Positions 24,836 through 33,504 of a DNA stretch of 64,000 nt are shown here, one piece after another. The position numbers and the translations under genes are program-made. Source of the stretch: Litorivivens sp041624475 (GTDB lineage Bacteria > Pseudomonadota > Gammaproteobacteria > Pseudomonadales > Spongiibacteraceae); contig NZ_JBFJUX010000008.1 in the NCBI RefSeq assembly GCF_041624475.1, positions 86,145 through 150,144 of the forward strand, in the 5' to 3' direction. The notes beneath the pieces were generated by a model, which did no database searches, had not been told where the DNA came from, and worked only from the letters and a program-made list of their open reading frames with translations. How positions within the stretch are numbered: the stretch's first letter is position 1; each line of letters begins with the position of its first letter.

Positions 24836-25320
24836 AATATAAAATATTACCTGGTTAGGGGGGTTGTGATGGGCGGGCACAACAAATCTTGTGATGTGCC
24901 TTATAAAAGCCTATTAGGCGGCTTCGCTTGTCAGGTCGTTAGGGCAGTGTGGCCTTCTCGTTCAAATTGCACTCCTTTGCTTTAAAACCCATTTCCTGAC
25001 TTCGGCCAAAAAATGCGTAAGACACACACGAGCATTGCGCACATCTCCAAGTCTCCATCTAGCATTAAGTTCTTTATCCGCCTGTCTAAACTAGCAGCAA
25101 GCCAATCTCGAAAAAATAGAAGCATTTGATATAATGATGGATCTCTGTGACGCGGAGTGTTGGGCGAGACGAGTAGCTTATGGCGCAGCTCCTAACTCGC
25201 TTCTATCGCGTAATTACTGATCGCCGAGTCGGTTGCAGCGTCATCCGATCAGAATGCGGTGGTCTTCCTTCGCAGTGAATAGGTGGAGCTAAATGGGCGG
25301 CTGAATCGTTCGCGCAGCGT
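24836..25320. other. Intergenic region between P450 and AraC genes
   Basis: About 485 bases without a convincing gene. It must contain the P450 promoter (minus strand). A minus-strand frame of 47 codons (24,982-25,125) exists but matches nothing I recognise and may be decayed coding sequence. No palindrome that stands out as an AraC site was found by eye. Confidence 0.4.
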
Positions 25321-26091
25321 TTACTCTTTTGGGTGAGATAACCTGTAAGCTTTTGGTGACATGCCGTAGTATTTTTTAAATAACCTGGAGAAATTGTATT
25401 GGTCGCTGTAGCCCACCACATTGGCGATTGATTTAATGGATTGGTTCGAATTCTGTAACAGTAAGCGTGCTTTGTTCATTCTTAAGTTGACGATGTATTC
25501 GAATGGTGGTCTTCCTAACTCTTTCTTGAACAAGCGACTAAAAGATTCTCTTGTCATATTCTGGCGCTTGGCAAGGTCCTCTATTGCGATACATTCTGTG
25601 TAAGATCGGTTTAGGTAGCTAACAGATTTCTGGATGCGTCGATCGATTGCTGTCCGTTTAAATAGCGCGATGTCCAGTTGGCTTAAAACGTAACTAACCA
25701 GAAGGTTGCTATAAAGCTGTCCAATCAATCCGTACCGCTCATTTTTCTCCATTGAACTGAGGCGTGTGGCGCGATCAATCACGATATCAATCGCAGGAGA
25801 CTTATAGACACCTGGTTCTAAATCAATATGAAAGGATGGCAAATGAAAGAAGAGAACTAATTGGAATGACGACGAAAGTAAAGTGCCGTATACCTCGGTG
25901 TTCGGCGGTATTAAATAAATAAAGTTTGGCTCTAGAAGTATTTGGCGGCTTTCATGCTGGAGAGCCGCTGTAACCTCGGCATTGTAGTATAGGCACCACT
26001 CTTTAGTGTTCATTGGAACTTTGCCAACATTTTTGTCGACCCAAACGTATTCGCAACTGACTAAATCTACATGGAAACTCTCAATTTTCAT
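25321..26091 (-). CDS. AraC-family transcriptional regulator
   Basis: This 256-residue regulator has a C-terminal AraC/XylS domain with two helix-turn-helices (CIAIEDLAKRQNMTRESFSRL and IKSIANVVGYSDQYNFSRLF) and the conserved end YYGMSPKAYR. The N-terminal half is a probable ligand-binding cupin-like domain (LLEPNFIYLIPPNTEVYG). The ATG at 26,091 is used; a TTG at 26,106 is possible. It lies between the minus-strand P450 and the plus-strand TonB receptor, in a good position to control both uptake and oxidation genes. Confidence 0.88.
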   Translation of the reverse strand: MKIESFHVDLVSCEYVWVDKNVGKVPMNTKEWCLYYNAEVTAALQHESRQILLEPNFIYLIPPNTEVYGTLLSSSFQLVLFFHLPSFHIDLEPGVYKSPAIDIVIDRATRLSSMEKNERYGLIGQLYSNLLVSYVLSQLDIALFKRTAIDRRIQKSVSYLNRSYTECIAIEDLAKRQNMTRESFSRLFKKELGRPPFEYIVNLRMNKARLLLQNSNQSIKSIANVVGYSDQYNFSRLFKKYYGMSPKAYRLSHPKE

Positions 26092-26906
26092 AAGCTGTAC
26101 TTCCAAGTCTAAATCAAGGTTGGCGGCATCAACTTTTAAGTCGAGCTGGTGTCGATGCCATTTCGACTTGCAATCCTGAGGATAGTCCGCGTTCCATAGC
26201 GAAATTAACAGAGCGCGCGGCGACGTTCTGGTGGCGAATATTCCGTCGTAGAGAACCGGCGGCTACAGCCTACCCCTTTGCTCGATTATTCGACCTGAGC
26301 TCTCAGCACTGATTCCCTACTTCTCCGTCGGCGCTTGATGGCGATTAATCACGGTTCAGGCTGGGATCTAAAATCCGAGAATATTTGACCTTCAATTTCG
26401 TAACGCTCTGGTCCACGGAATATACCAGTCTTGTTGTCGCCGGCTGCAGTCGGAGTGATAAAGTATCCTAGATCGAGGGTGTCATATACTTATGCGAGAT
26501 TGATTGCAATCGTACTGCAAGGCCTCCATTTATATTCACGTCAATGGTAGCTTTGCAGTGATGTAATTGCACCCAGAATAAATCATTTCAATTGGAAAAC
26601 GTCGCAGCAGCATCAATCACATACATCCATCATTTGATCATATTGCTACATTTTGGTGTCCGAAAGTTATTGATACCTTATAGCGAGGTAGAGGCGGCAA
26701 AGCAACTGACCTTTCGGGTCTGAATTTCCCTCATCGTTAGAGATCTTGAGTACTCTGATCCTCAATATAAAGATCGCAATAGTAAGGGCGCCTTGATTGA
26801 TGGGTTTCGATAAGTTTGAGCGACCTTAACTCGGAGTGGCAATCTCGGCAATTTGTGTATTCGGTTGCCCGTGAGTTTGATAGTAAAAAAGCCATGGGAG
26901 AACAAT
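26092..26906. other. Long intergenic region upstream of the island TonB receptor
   Basis: About 800 bases with no supported gene. A perfect 10-base palindrome GATTGCAATC is at 26,503-26,512. The length and position between an AraC regulator and a receptor suggest a promoter region, possibly with decayed coding sequence. No tRNA, terminator or IS end is obvious. Confidence 0.4.
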
Positions 26907-29453
26907 TTGAAGAAGTTACTACTTGTATCAGTGGGGAGTGGTCTACTTGCCAGCTCGTTTTCCTTGGAGGCTTACGCCCAAGAAGGCAGTAATTCCTTAG
27001 AGCTAGAAGAGGTTGTAGTTACAGCCCAGAGAAAGTCACAGTCACTTCAGGAAACGCCAATTTCGTTAACCGCTTTCGGGGAAGAGCGCCTTGAGATCGA
27101 CGGCATTAATAGCTTGAATGATCTCGGCTCGAAAGTACCCAGCCTGACTATCGAACCATTCCCGATCAATAACGCAACTTTACGTATATTTATCCGTGGT
27201 GTTGGCATCGCTGACGTACAGGTTACTCAAGACCCGCCGGTAGGTGTCTACGTAGACGGCGTGTACATAGCGCGTTCTACTGGTACCGCACTCGATGTGG
27301 CAGAACTACAACGCATTGAGGTATTGCGAGGCCCTCAGGGTACACTTTACGGTCGAAACACCACCGGTGGTGCAATTAACTTGGTCACCCAGCGTCCCAC
27401 CACAGAGTCCTTTGAATTCAAAGAAAAGCTCACTTTCGGAAATCGCAATCAGTTCGGTTCCAAAACGAGCGCCAACATACCCCTTGGCGATACTTTAGCT
27501 GCCAAAGTTGCTTACCTGGCAACAAGGAGAGACGGCTTTATCGAGAATACGGGCCCCGGGGGCGATTTTGGTGACCGCGAAGTCGAAGGTTATCGATTGG
27601 ACTTCCGTTGGGACGTCAATGACTCCATGACCGTAGACTACGCCTACGACAAGTCGGAATACGAGTACATCAACTACATATATCAAGCGATCCGCCCTGC
27701 TGAAAATAATAAAGGGCAGGCTGAGCCGGTGAGAGAGTTTTCTGTCACGCAATCCAAGTATAGCGACGACCGCTTTGACTCGATGGCATCATTTCGCCCT
27801 ATGGAAACATCAGAAACCGAAATTGAAGGGCACTCGGTCATATTAACAAAAGATTTTTACAACGTTCAGGTGAAATATATCGCCGCATACCGGGAACTAT
27901 ATGACGCATCTTACGCAGACCTCGGCGGAGGTATAGGTTCGGGCCGCTACCGAACAGATTCACATGAGTACTGTGGCCCGGCCGTGAGAGCGCAAACTGG
28001 AGAGGATTGTTTACCCTTGGTTGTGCCACAGATATCTCAGGAACAGATTTCTCATGAGCTACAATTTATCGGTTCGTTATTTAACGAATCTTTGGATTAT
28101 ATCTTTGGGGCTTATTACTTTGAAGAAGAGGCAGTCGAAGACAACTCACCGCTGCACCACCAGTTTAGCTCCGAGCTGAGTGACACTCTTCTCCCACTTC
28201 TGGAGCCAGTATTAGCGCCAGTGATTGGCACTGTGCTTTCTCTCGGTGATGTTTCAATCGTCAATATGCTTTCTCAACACTACGAAGTCGAAAATACCGC
28301 TAGGGCTTTGTTCGGTCAATTTACATGGACGCCTGGCATTCTGGATGACAGGCTGAGCTTAACCATTGGAGGTCGCTACTCTAAAGATTCCAGAGCGGCA
28401 ATAAAAAATCAGACCGATAAAACCTATCTGCAAATTGGTACCTTGAACCAAGCAGTAGATGTGCAAAATATAGGGGTCTTGGCGCCCGTTCTCGCGCAGA
28501 TTGATTTCCTGGTGCCGGGCGACCGTGCCTTTGACAATATTAATGCATCGAAGGATTTTACTGATAGCTCCTTTAGCTTCGTAGCCGAATATGACCTCTC
28601 CGAAAATAGCAATCTCTACGGAAAGTATGTTCAGGCTTACAAGTCAGGCGGATTCAATACCCGCGATCCGCAGCGCGGCTCTACCGGAACGCAATCGGGC
28701 GTATTTGCCGATGAAGGGCGCGGCGATGACACCGACGAGCCTGCAGCTGATGGCATTGTCTACGGTTTCGGCTTTACAGATGGTTTTGAGTCGGAGCACG
28801 TAGATTCTGTTGAGGCTGGTATCAAAAGCGAGTTGATGGGGCGCCGCTTACGTGTCAATGGCAATCTGTTTTACAGTGAATACAATAATATGCAGCTTAA
28901 CTTCGTCCTAGCTGGCACGATAGCAGACACCAAGGTAACGAATGCTGGCGAGGCGACAATGAGAGGCTTGGAGACCGATATCACATTCGTCGCAACTCGG
29001 AATCTCATATTGATGCTCAACTACGCCTACCTTGATGCCGAAATTACTAAGGCGGAAGATAAAGCCGGGAATGATGTAACAGACACTTTTGTTTTCTTCT
29101 CGGCTCCTGAGCACAGCTATACTGTGGCTGCCGATTGGGCTATAGCCGCGACTGATTGGGGCGAGCTATCATTAAATTTGAGCTACAACTTTATGGATAG
29201 GCGTAACGGCGGTCCGCGCTTGGCAAATGTAGAAAATACTTTTAGTAACAGCTACGGATTATGGAATGGCCGTCTAAGTATGAGTCGGGTGCCAGTTAGC
29301 CATTTTGGCACGCTGAGCTTTGGTTTGTGGGGAAAAAACCTTGCCGACGAAGAATATGTCATTACCTCCATTGATAATATTCCGCATAGTGATCGGTCAG
29401 TTATTTGGGGTGAAACACGGACTTACGGCATGGACATCATTTATGAATACTAA
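26907..29453 (+). CDS. TonB-dependent outer-membrane receptor (island copy)
   Basis: This is an outer-membrane beta-barrel receptor of about 848 residues. It has a signal peptide ending SLEAYAQE, a TonB-box-like stretch (LEEVVVTAQRKSQSL), the plug domain (IFIRGVGIADV, VYVDGVYIARSTGTALDV, IEVLRGPQGTLYGRNTTGGAINLVT in parts) and a C-terminal barrel ending in aromatic FIYEY-type residues (DIIYEY). The family imports siderophores or hydrophobic and carbohydrate substrates using TonB energy. I chose the TTG at 26,907 with GGGAG upstream, which starts the signal peptide directly; the frame is open 54 bases earlier. It overlaps the START-domain gene by 11 bases, linking uptake with intracellular or periplasmic lipid binding. 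Confidence 0.92.
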   Translation: MKKLLLVSVGSGLLASSFSLEAYAQEGSNSLELEEVVVTAQRKSQSLQETPISLTAFGEERLEIDGINSLNDLGSKVPSLTIEPFPINNATLRIFIRGVGIADVQVTQDPPVGVYVDGVYIARSTGTALDVAELQRIEVLRGPQGTLYGRNTTGGAINLVTQRPTTESFEFKEKLTFGNRNQFGSKTSANIPLGDTLAAKVAYLATRRDGFIENTGPGGDFGDREVEGYRLDFRWDVNDSMTVDYAYDKSEYEYINYIYQAIRPAENNKGQAEPVREFSVTQSKYSDDRFDSMASFRPMETSETEIEGHSVILTKDFYNVQVKYIAAYRELYDASYADLGGGIGSGRYRTDSHEYCGPAVRAQTGEDCLPLVVPQISQEQISHELQFIGSLFNESLDYIFGAYYFEEEAVEDNSPLHHQFSSELSDTLLPLLEPVLAPVIGTVLSLGDVSIVNMLSQHYEVENTARALFGQFTWTPGILDDRLSLTIGGRYSKDSRAAIKNQTDKTYLQIGTLNQAVDVQNIGVLAPVLAQIDFLVPGDRAFDNINASKDFTDSSFSFVAEYDLSENSNLYGKYVQAYKSGGFNTRDPQRGSTGTQSGVFADEGRGDDTDEPAADGIVYGFGFTDGFESEHVDSVEAGIKSELMGRRLRVNGNLFYSEYNNMQLNFVLAGTIADTKVTNAGEATMRGLETDITFVATRNLILMLNYAYLDAEITKAEDKAGNDVTDTFVFFSAPEHSYTVAADWAIAATDWGELSLNLSYNFMDRRNGGPRLANVENTFSNSYGLWNGRLSMSRVPVSHFGTLSFGLWGKNLADEEYVITSIDNIPHSDRSVIWGETRTYGMDIIYEY

Positions 29454-30168
29454 AATAGCTGTTTGTAAATGTCGGCTTATGGCTTCAATCGCAAATAAGA
29501 AAGTAGCGCCTCTATTTGGCCTCTGGTTAGCCACATTCTGCGCGATGGCCGACAGTCCATCCACATACCCTGCCTGGGAGCAAGTGAAAGAACGAGATGG
29601 CATAACTGTGTACCAGCGTGAAGTTCCTGGATTGAACATAAAAGAAGTTCGTGCTATTAGCGAAGTAGCTGCCTCAATGAATGATTTGTTAGAAATAATC
29701 ACTGATCTAGAGTCCTACGGGAAAATTAACAAAATTGTCTCAGCCGCGGGGCATGTCCATCAAAGAAAACCGGATAGTAATTATTACTTCATTGTTCTGG
29801 ATATTCCTTGGCCTATCACTGACCGATCCGCCATATATTCGAGAAAGGTTACTGTCAGCGAAGACAAACAGAACATCACTATTACTGACAGGGCCGATAG
29901 CGAGTTGGACATCATTCCAGCCATGAAAGGCACTATCCGTATGGTGCAGTCAATGCAGGAATGGAAGCTAGAGAAAATGAGCGATTGCTCGACTAAAGTC
30001 TCTTTAACATCCTTAACTGACCCGGGCGGTCCTATTCCGGCGTCCCTGGTTAATTCGATGTCGATTGAAGAACCTTTGCAGTCGATTGTAAACCTGAGGG
30101 AGCTTATGTCTATTCCGACGAATCAGGGCTTTACTTCGGTTGAAAGTAAGCACTGCGCATCTACGTAA
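29443..30168 (+). CDS. START-domain lipid-binding protein, probably exported
   Basis: This 241-residue protein of the START/Bet v1-like superfamily has a hydrophobic leader (VAPLFGLWLATFCAMADS), so it probably works in the periplasm. The START fold is indicated by WEQVKERDGITVYQRE, FIVLDIPWPITDRSAIYS and WKLEKMSDCSTKVSLTS. START domains bind sterols, phospholipids or other lipids. The ATG at 29,443 overlaps the receptor stop; an internal ATG at 29,479 is also possible. Coupling to a TonB receptor and two P450s suggests handling of an imported hydrophobic compound. Confidence 0.8.
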   Translation: MNTKIAVCKCRLMASIANKKVAPLFGLWLATFCAMADSPSTYPAWEQVKERDGITVYQREVPGLNIKEVRAISEVAASMNDLLEIITDLESYGKINKIVSAAGHVHQRKPDSNYYFIVLDIPWPITDRSAIYSRKVTVSEDKQNITITDRADSELDIIPAMKGTIRMVQSMQEWKLEKMSDCSTKVSLTSLTDPGGPIPASLVNSMSIEEPLQSIVNLRELMSIPTNQGFTSVESKHCAST

Positions 30169-30283
30169 GCTCTTCCTCCAGGTGGATATTTTAAATGTAG
30201 TTTTCTTCGAGACGTTTTTAGCTGTGTTTCTAGTGGTGTCATTCGCCGGGCGAATCGTTTGGCTGTGGAAGGTGGCATGATAA

Positions 30284-30407
30284 GAGAGCGCGCAGCGTCA
30301 TCCAGAAAAGCTCAAGATTGAAGCTGTTAAACACAGAGTTATCAGTTCGATCAGTAAGATAGCATCACAAAACTCCATCATTTACCTGGATGCTGCAATT
30401 TTCGCCT
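30284..30407 (+). pseudogene. Possible IS3-family OrfA fragment
   Basis: Within the 309-base gap between the START and P450 genes, one frame encodes QRHPEKLKIEAVKH, which resembles the conserved start of IS3-type OrfA (R-x-P-E-E-F-K-I-E-A-V-K). The similarity lasts about 14 residues, after which the frame loses the helix-turn-helix and stops. If real, it is a short relic of an insertion sequence. Confidence 0.35.
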
Positions 30408-30477
30408 AAACCTCCGGGTGATAAAATATCGACGTAATAATCCAGAATTTGGAAATAACAACAGGAGCTAGATACCA

Positions 30478-31686
30478 ATGGCCGCAGAATTACTTCCGAT
30501 GATGTCACCGGATTATATCGACTATCCGGAAAAGTACTGGCAAAAGCTAAGAGAGAGCGATCCACTCTACTGGAGTAAGGAGTTCAATTTCTGGGTGGTT
30601 ACTCGCTATGAGGATGTAGAAAATTTTCTAAAGCGCCCAGAAGATTTTTCGTCATCGAGCGGCCCTGGCGGCGGTTTAAGAAGCTCAGACGACACAACTG
30701 CCGAAGATGTTGTCGGCTTTTTGCCAATGATTCAAAATGATCCGCCAGAACATACGAGATTGCGCTCTATATTTGCTAGAAGTTTCACTTCGCGTCGAAT
30801 AGCACGATTGGAAACTCAAGTCCGCGAAATAGCGGATCAATTGATCTCTGAACTACAAGAAAAATATTCTAAAGGTGTTGGGATCGATCTGTACAAGGAT
30901 TTTGCTAGTCCACTGCCCGTTGCAGTTATTGCAAAGCTATTGGGAATTCCACTGGAATACTATGAGCGGCTTCAATTCTGGAATGATGCATTGGGCATCG
31001 GGGCAGGAGGAAGTTATACAGAAACTCAGCGTATTAAAGCTACAACTGAAATGAACGAAACATTATCTGAAATCATTAATGCTAAGAGATCAAACCCTGA
31101 GGATGACCTGATATCGTCGCTTGTTAAGCTGGCAGACGACGAGGGTGATCAGCTAAAAGCTAATGAACTGTTAGGGTTCTGTAAGTTATTATGGATTGCT
31201 GGTAACGAGACAACAACGAATTTGATAACCAATGCTTCAGTTGTTCTCCAAGGCCAGCCTGAGCTTATCGAAAAACTGCAGAATAATAAGGAACTAATTC
31301 CGCAGTTTGTTGAAGAAGCACTTCGCTACGTGGGGCCAGTAAATGGCCTTTTCCGTCGAGTAACCCGGGATCTTGAGTACAAGGGAAAGAAATTCAAGGA
31401 GAATGACAACGTCTGGATAATGTTTGCCTCAGCTAATAGGGACGAGAGTCATTTTGAAAACTCCGATAGCTTTGTTGTAGAGCGCCACCCTAACGATCAT
31501 CTGGCACTTGGAAAAGGTGTTCATTTTTGTATGGGCGCAGCATTGGCGAGACTTGAAGCTCAAATTGCTTTTGAGTATTTGGTGGACGTGCTACCCAGAT
31601 TTCAGCTGAAACCAGAAGAAGGTGTTCGCATCCCGGTTCCAGTGCTTCGGGGTTGGTTAAAGTTGCCAATGATTCGCAAAAATTGA
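30478..31686 (+). CDS. Cytochrome P450 (402 residues, class I bacterial type)
   Basis: This soluble bacterial P450 has the I-helix motif LLWIAGNETTTNLI, ExxR in EEALRYVGPV, and heme loop GKGVHFCMGAALARLE. The HxxR-like C-helix block PPEHTRLRSIFARSFT is standard. The size and N-terminus fit enzymes that receive electrons from a ferredoxin, but no ferredoxin or reductase gene is nearby. The ATG at 30,478 follows ACAGGAGC. It is the second P450 of the island and differs clearly from the first in type, so the two probably act on successive positions or different substrates. Confidence 0.93.
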   Translation: MAAELLPMMSPDYIDYPEKYWQKLRESDPLYWSKEFNFWVVTRYEDVENFLKRPEDFSSSSGPGGGLRSSDDTTAEDVVGFLPMIQNDPPEHTRLRSIFARSFTSRRIARLETQVREIADQLISELQEKYSKGVGIDLYKDFASPLPVAVIAKLLGIPLEYYERLQFWNDALGIGAGGSYTETQRIKATTEMNETLSEIINAKRSNPEDDLISSLVKLADDEGDQLKANELLGFCKLLWIAGNETTTNLITNASVVLQGQPELIEKLQNNKELIPQFVEEALRYVGPVNGLFRRVTRDLEYKGKKFKENDNVWIMFASANRDESHFENSDSFVVERHPNDHLALGKGVHFCMGAALARLEAQIAFEYLVDVLPRFQLKPEEGVRIPVPVLRGWLKLPMIRKN

Positions 31687-31800
31687 CTTCACGAGTTCCG
31701 GGGTGTGTGTTTGTGCGCGTTCAGCGAAAACATCGGTCGCCGTAGTTATGAGCTGGTGGCCGTGGTTTCCACTTAATGTTTATTTAGATTAGTTCAGACT

Positions 31801-31944
31801 AGACCTGACACCTTTCCTTGAAAAAGTGAGGGTTACCGGTTTGATTGACGGTGACTAAACCTGAAATCAACCGAAACCAAAGGTAATCCTCATGCTCCAT
31901 ACTAATGACAAGATCGTTAAACACAAGGTAGGTCTGCTTACGAC
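31801..31944 (+). mobile_element. IS481-like element remnant (5' end)
   Basis: The terminus GACCTGACACCTTTCC is followed 78 bases later by an ATG (31,891) and the reading MLHTNDKIVKHKVGLL. This is the typical start of an IS481-family transposase, which normally continues with a helix-turn-helix (roughly N-L-A-E-E-L-G-N-V-S). Here the similarity stops at once, so only the 5' end survives. The thioesterase gene on the other strand starts to overlap at 31,938. A diverged copy of the same terminus is at 22,221-22,312 in inverted orientation. Confidence 0.5.
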
Positions 31945-32345
31945 TTTGTGGCAAACGCTAGTGATGCTATTGCGACCGGCTCAGCGCAAGATTTTTGCCA
32001 TCCAACAGCGTTGATTGTATGAATGTGTTTTCCTCTTCGAACGACATTTGCGCGACTATACAAGTTCTTATCGCCCATAGCGGGACGGAGATAGCTCGTT
32101 TGTATAGAAATCAATGCGCAATCTTGAGATTGAGTAGAATTTATGACGGCGAGCATCGCGGTCAGCTCAAGAACACCCGAAACTACACCGCCGTGCCAGG
32201 CTCTTAAGAGTGGATTCCCCGTAAAAATGTCTTGCCACTTAGTGACACATTCTATTTCAGGCTCTAATGCAATAATATCTGTCCCGAAATTGCCCGCATA
32301 AGGTGCCGCTCCAAGATAATCGATAATGCTCTGATTTATCATCAT
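31938..32345 (-). CDS. Hotdog-fold thioesterase (PaaI/DUF4442-like)
   Basis: This 135-residue protein has a 4HBT/hotdog fold, with the substrate segment WHGGVVSGVLELTAMLAVINS and a strand rich in SIQTSYLRPAM. PaaI-type thioesterases release coenzyme A from acyl-CoA intermediates. It lies seven bases downstream of a second, related thioesterase on the same strand, forming a pair. It ends in the remnant of an insertion sequence, so its last few codons may have been altered by that junction. Confidence 0.75.
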   Translation of the reverse strand: MMINQSIIDYLGAAPYAGNFGTDIIALEPEIECVTKWQDIFTGNPLLRAWHGGVVSGVLELTAMLAVINSTQSQDCALISIQTSYLRPAMGDKNLYSRANVVRRGKHIHTINAVGWQKSCAEPVAIASLAFATKS

Positions 32346-32351
32346 GCGCGC

Positions 32352-32819
32352 CTACAGTGGTTTTGCGCTGAGTACGGGGCCCGGTGTGTCAGATTTAAAT
32401 ACCCCGATAGAGTTGCAGCACATTATTCTTGAATGTTCTTGAAAGGCTGCTGCACCAACGTAGATAAAGTCGTCAGCAGTTTGATAGCAGCTAGCTTCAA
32501 CAACCAGGCCTAGCCCGGGATCGGGTTTACGTATATGGTCGATTCTCAGATTTACGGTCGCTATTGTGGTCGGTTTGCCAATATGAAGCATCACCGCACA
32601 GCCGCAAGCGCTATCAACAGCTGTCGCAATTGCGCTTGTATGAAGACTGCCATTTTCTATTGAGTCAGCGTGCTTATGCTGAAACGGGAGCTGAACAACA
32701 ACGATATTGTTTTCTACCTTTTGGAGCGACAGCCCAAGGTCATGATGAGTGCCAATTGTAAAGAACATATCGAATAACTGTTCCATGCTATCTACGTCCG
32801 TTGTTCCTAGATTGAACAT
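32352..32819 (-). CDS. Hotdog-fold thioesterase (PaaI family)
   Basis: This 155-residue hotdog protein has the PaaI core (NGSLHTSAIATAVDSACGCAVMLH) where the N-G-x-L-H pattern and the following acid residue form the active site region, and VNLRIDHIRKPDPGLGLVVEA as the central strand. It is likely to cleave acyl-CoA thioesters in the cytosol. The ATG at 32,819 is used; a GTG at 32,831 would add four residues. It is the upstream member of a two-thioesterase pair and lies 103 bases from the convergent end of the MarR gene. Confidence 0.8.
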   Translation of the reverse strand: MFNLGTTDVDSMEQLFDMFFTIGTHHDLGLSLQKVENNIVVVQLPFQHKHADSIENGSLHTSAIATAVDSACGCAVMLHIGKPTTIATVNLRIDHIRKPDPGLGLVVEASCYQTADDFIYVGAAAFQEHSRIMCCNSIGVFKSDTPGPVLSAKPL

Positions 32820-32922
32820 GCGTCCTTCCACGATTAGCTTTCAAGTAAATATCCTGCGCTCCAGGCATGTCGGCTATAGCAACGATGCGAGCACTCTCGC
32901 ACCTTTCGCTCCACGTCTACTG

Positions 32923-33432
32923 TCAGATCGGTTCGCTGGAGTTGACCTCACGAGGCATAAACGAATCTATTCCGCCAAGCCCTTCATTTTCAGGCCCTGT
33001 TTTACGAGTTAAATTTTCACGTACTTTGGCTAGCATGGAGATGAATTGCTCGCACTGCTTTACATTAATACCTCGCAAGGCGTCTGAGTATAGTCGCACT
33101 GATTCGGCACGCATCGGCGCGACCAGCCGATCAAAGGCTTTAGTTATGTAGATTAGGTTGGCCCGCCTGTCGTCGGCGTGTGGACGCCGTTCGATCAGAC
33201 CCTTTTCCTGAAGCCGGTCGACAACTTTACCAAGCGTGGCTCTATCCATGTCAGCCAATTTTGCAAGATTAGTCTGGGTATGCCCATCCTCCCGGTGAAG
33301 CTGTGCTAACACAAACCACTGTGCTCGCGTCAAACCCAAGTGTTTGATGCGAGCATCGAAGGCGCGCCTCATCAGACGTGCTGCATCATCTAGCAGGTAT
33401 CCCAGATTTAACTCTAAGTCCTCTCGCGTCAT
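32923..33432 (-). CDS. MarR-family transcriptional regulator
   Basis: This 169-residue regulator has the MarR winged helix (LTRAQWFVLAQLHREDG, TNLAKLADMDRATLGKVVDRL, LIERRPHADDRRANLIYIT). The last helix and tail are longer than usual (GPENEGLGGIDSFMPRE). It is divergent from the RND efflux operon, with 72 bases between the starts and a palindrome in that gap. MarR proteins usually repress such pumps and release on binding a phenolic or lipophilic ligand. Confidence 0.9.
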   Translation of the reverse strand: MTREDLELNLGYLLDDAARLMRRAFDARIKHLGLTRAQWFVLAQLHREDGHTQTNLAKLADMDRATLGKVVDRLQEKGLIERRPHADDRRANLIYITKAFDRLVAPMRAESVRLYSDALRGINVKQCEQFISMLAKVRENLTRKTGPENEGLGGIDSFMPREVNSSEPI

Positions 33433-33456
33433 GAAAAATACTCTGTTTACATATAT

Positions 33457-33468
33457 TAAGTAGACTTA
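33457..33468. promoter_or_regulatory. Predicted MarR operator palindrome
   Basis: TAAGTAGACTTA is a perfect 12-base palindrome in the 72-base divergent region between the MarR gene and the RND adaptor gene. Its position would block both promoters. Confidence 0.55.
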
Positions 33469-33504
33469 TAGTATGCATGAATAAATATTGCAAGGGGCAT
33501 CCCA

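Noticed and set aside
24982..25125. 47-codon minus-strand frame in the P450-AraC gap
   Set aside because: No family similarity, no ribosome site that stands out; left as possible decayed sequence.
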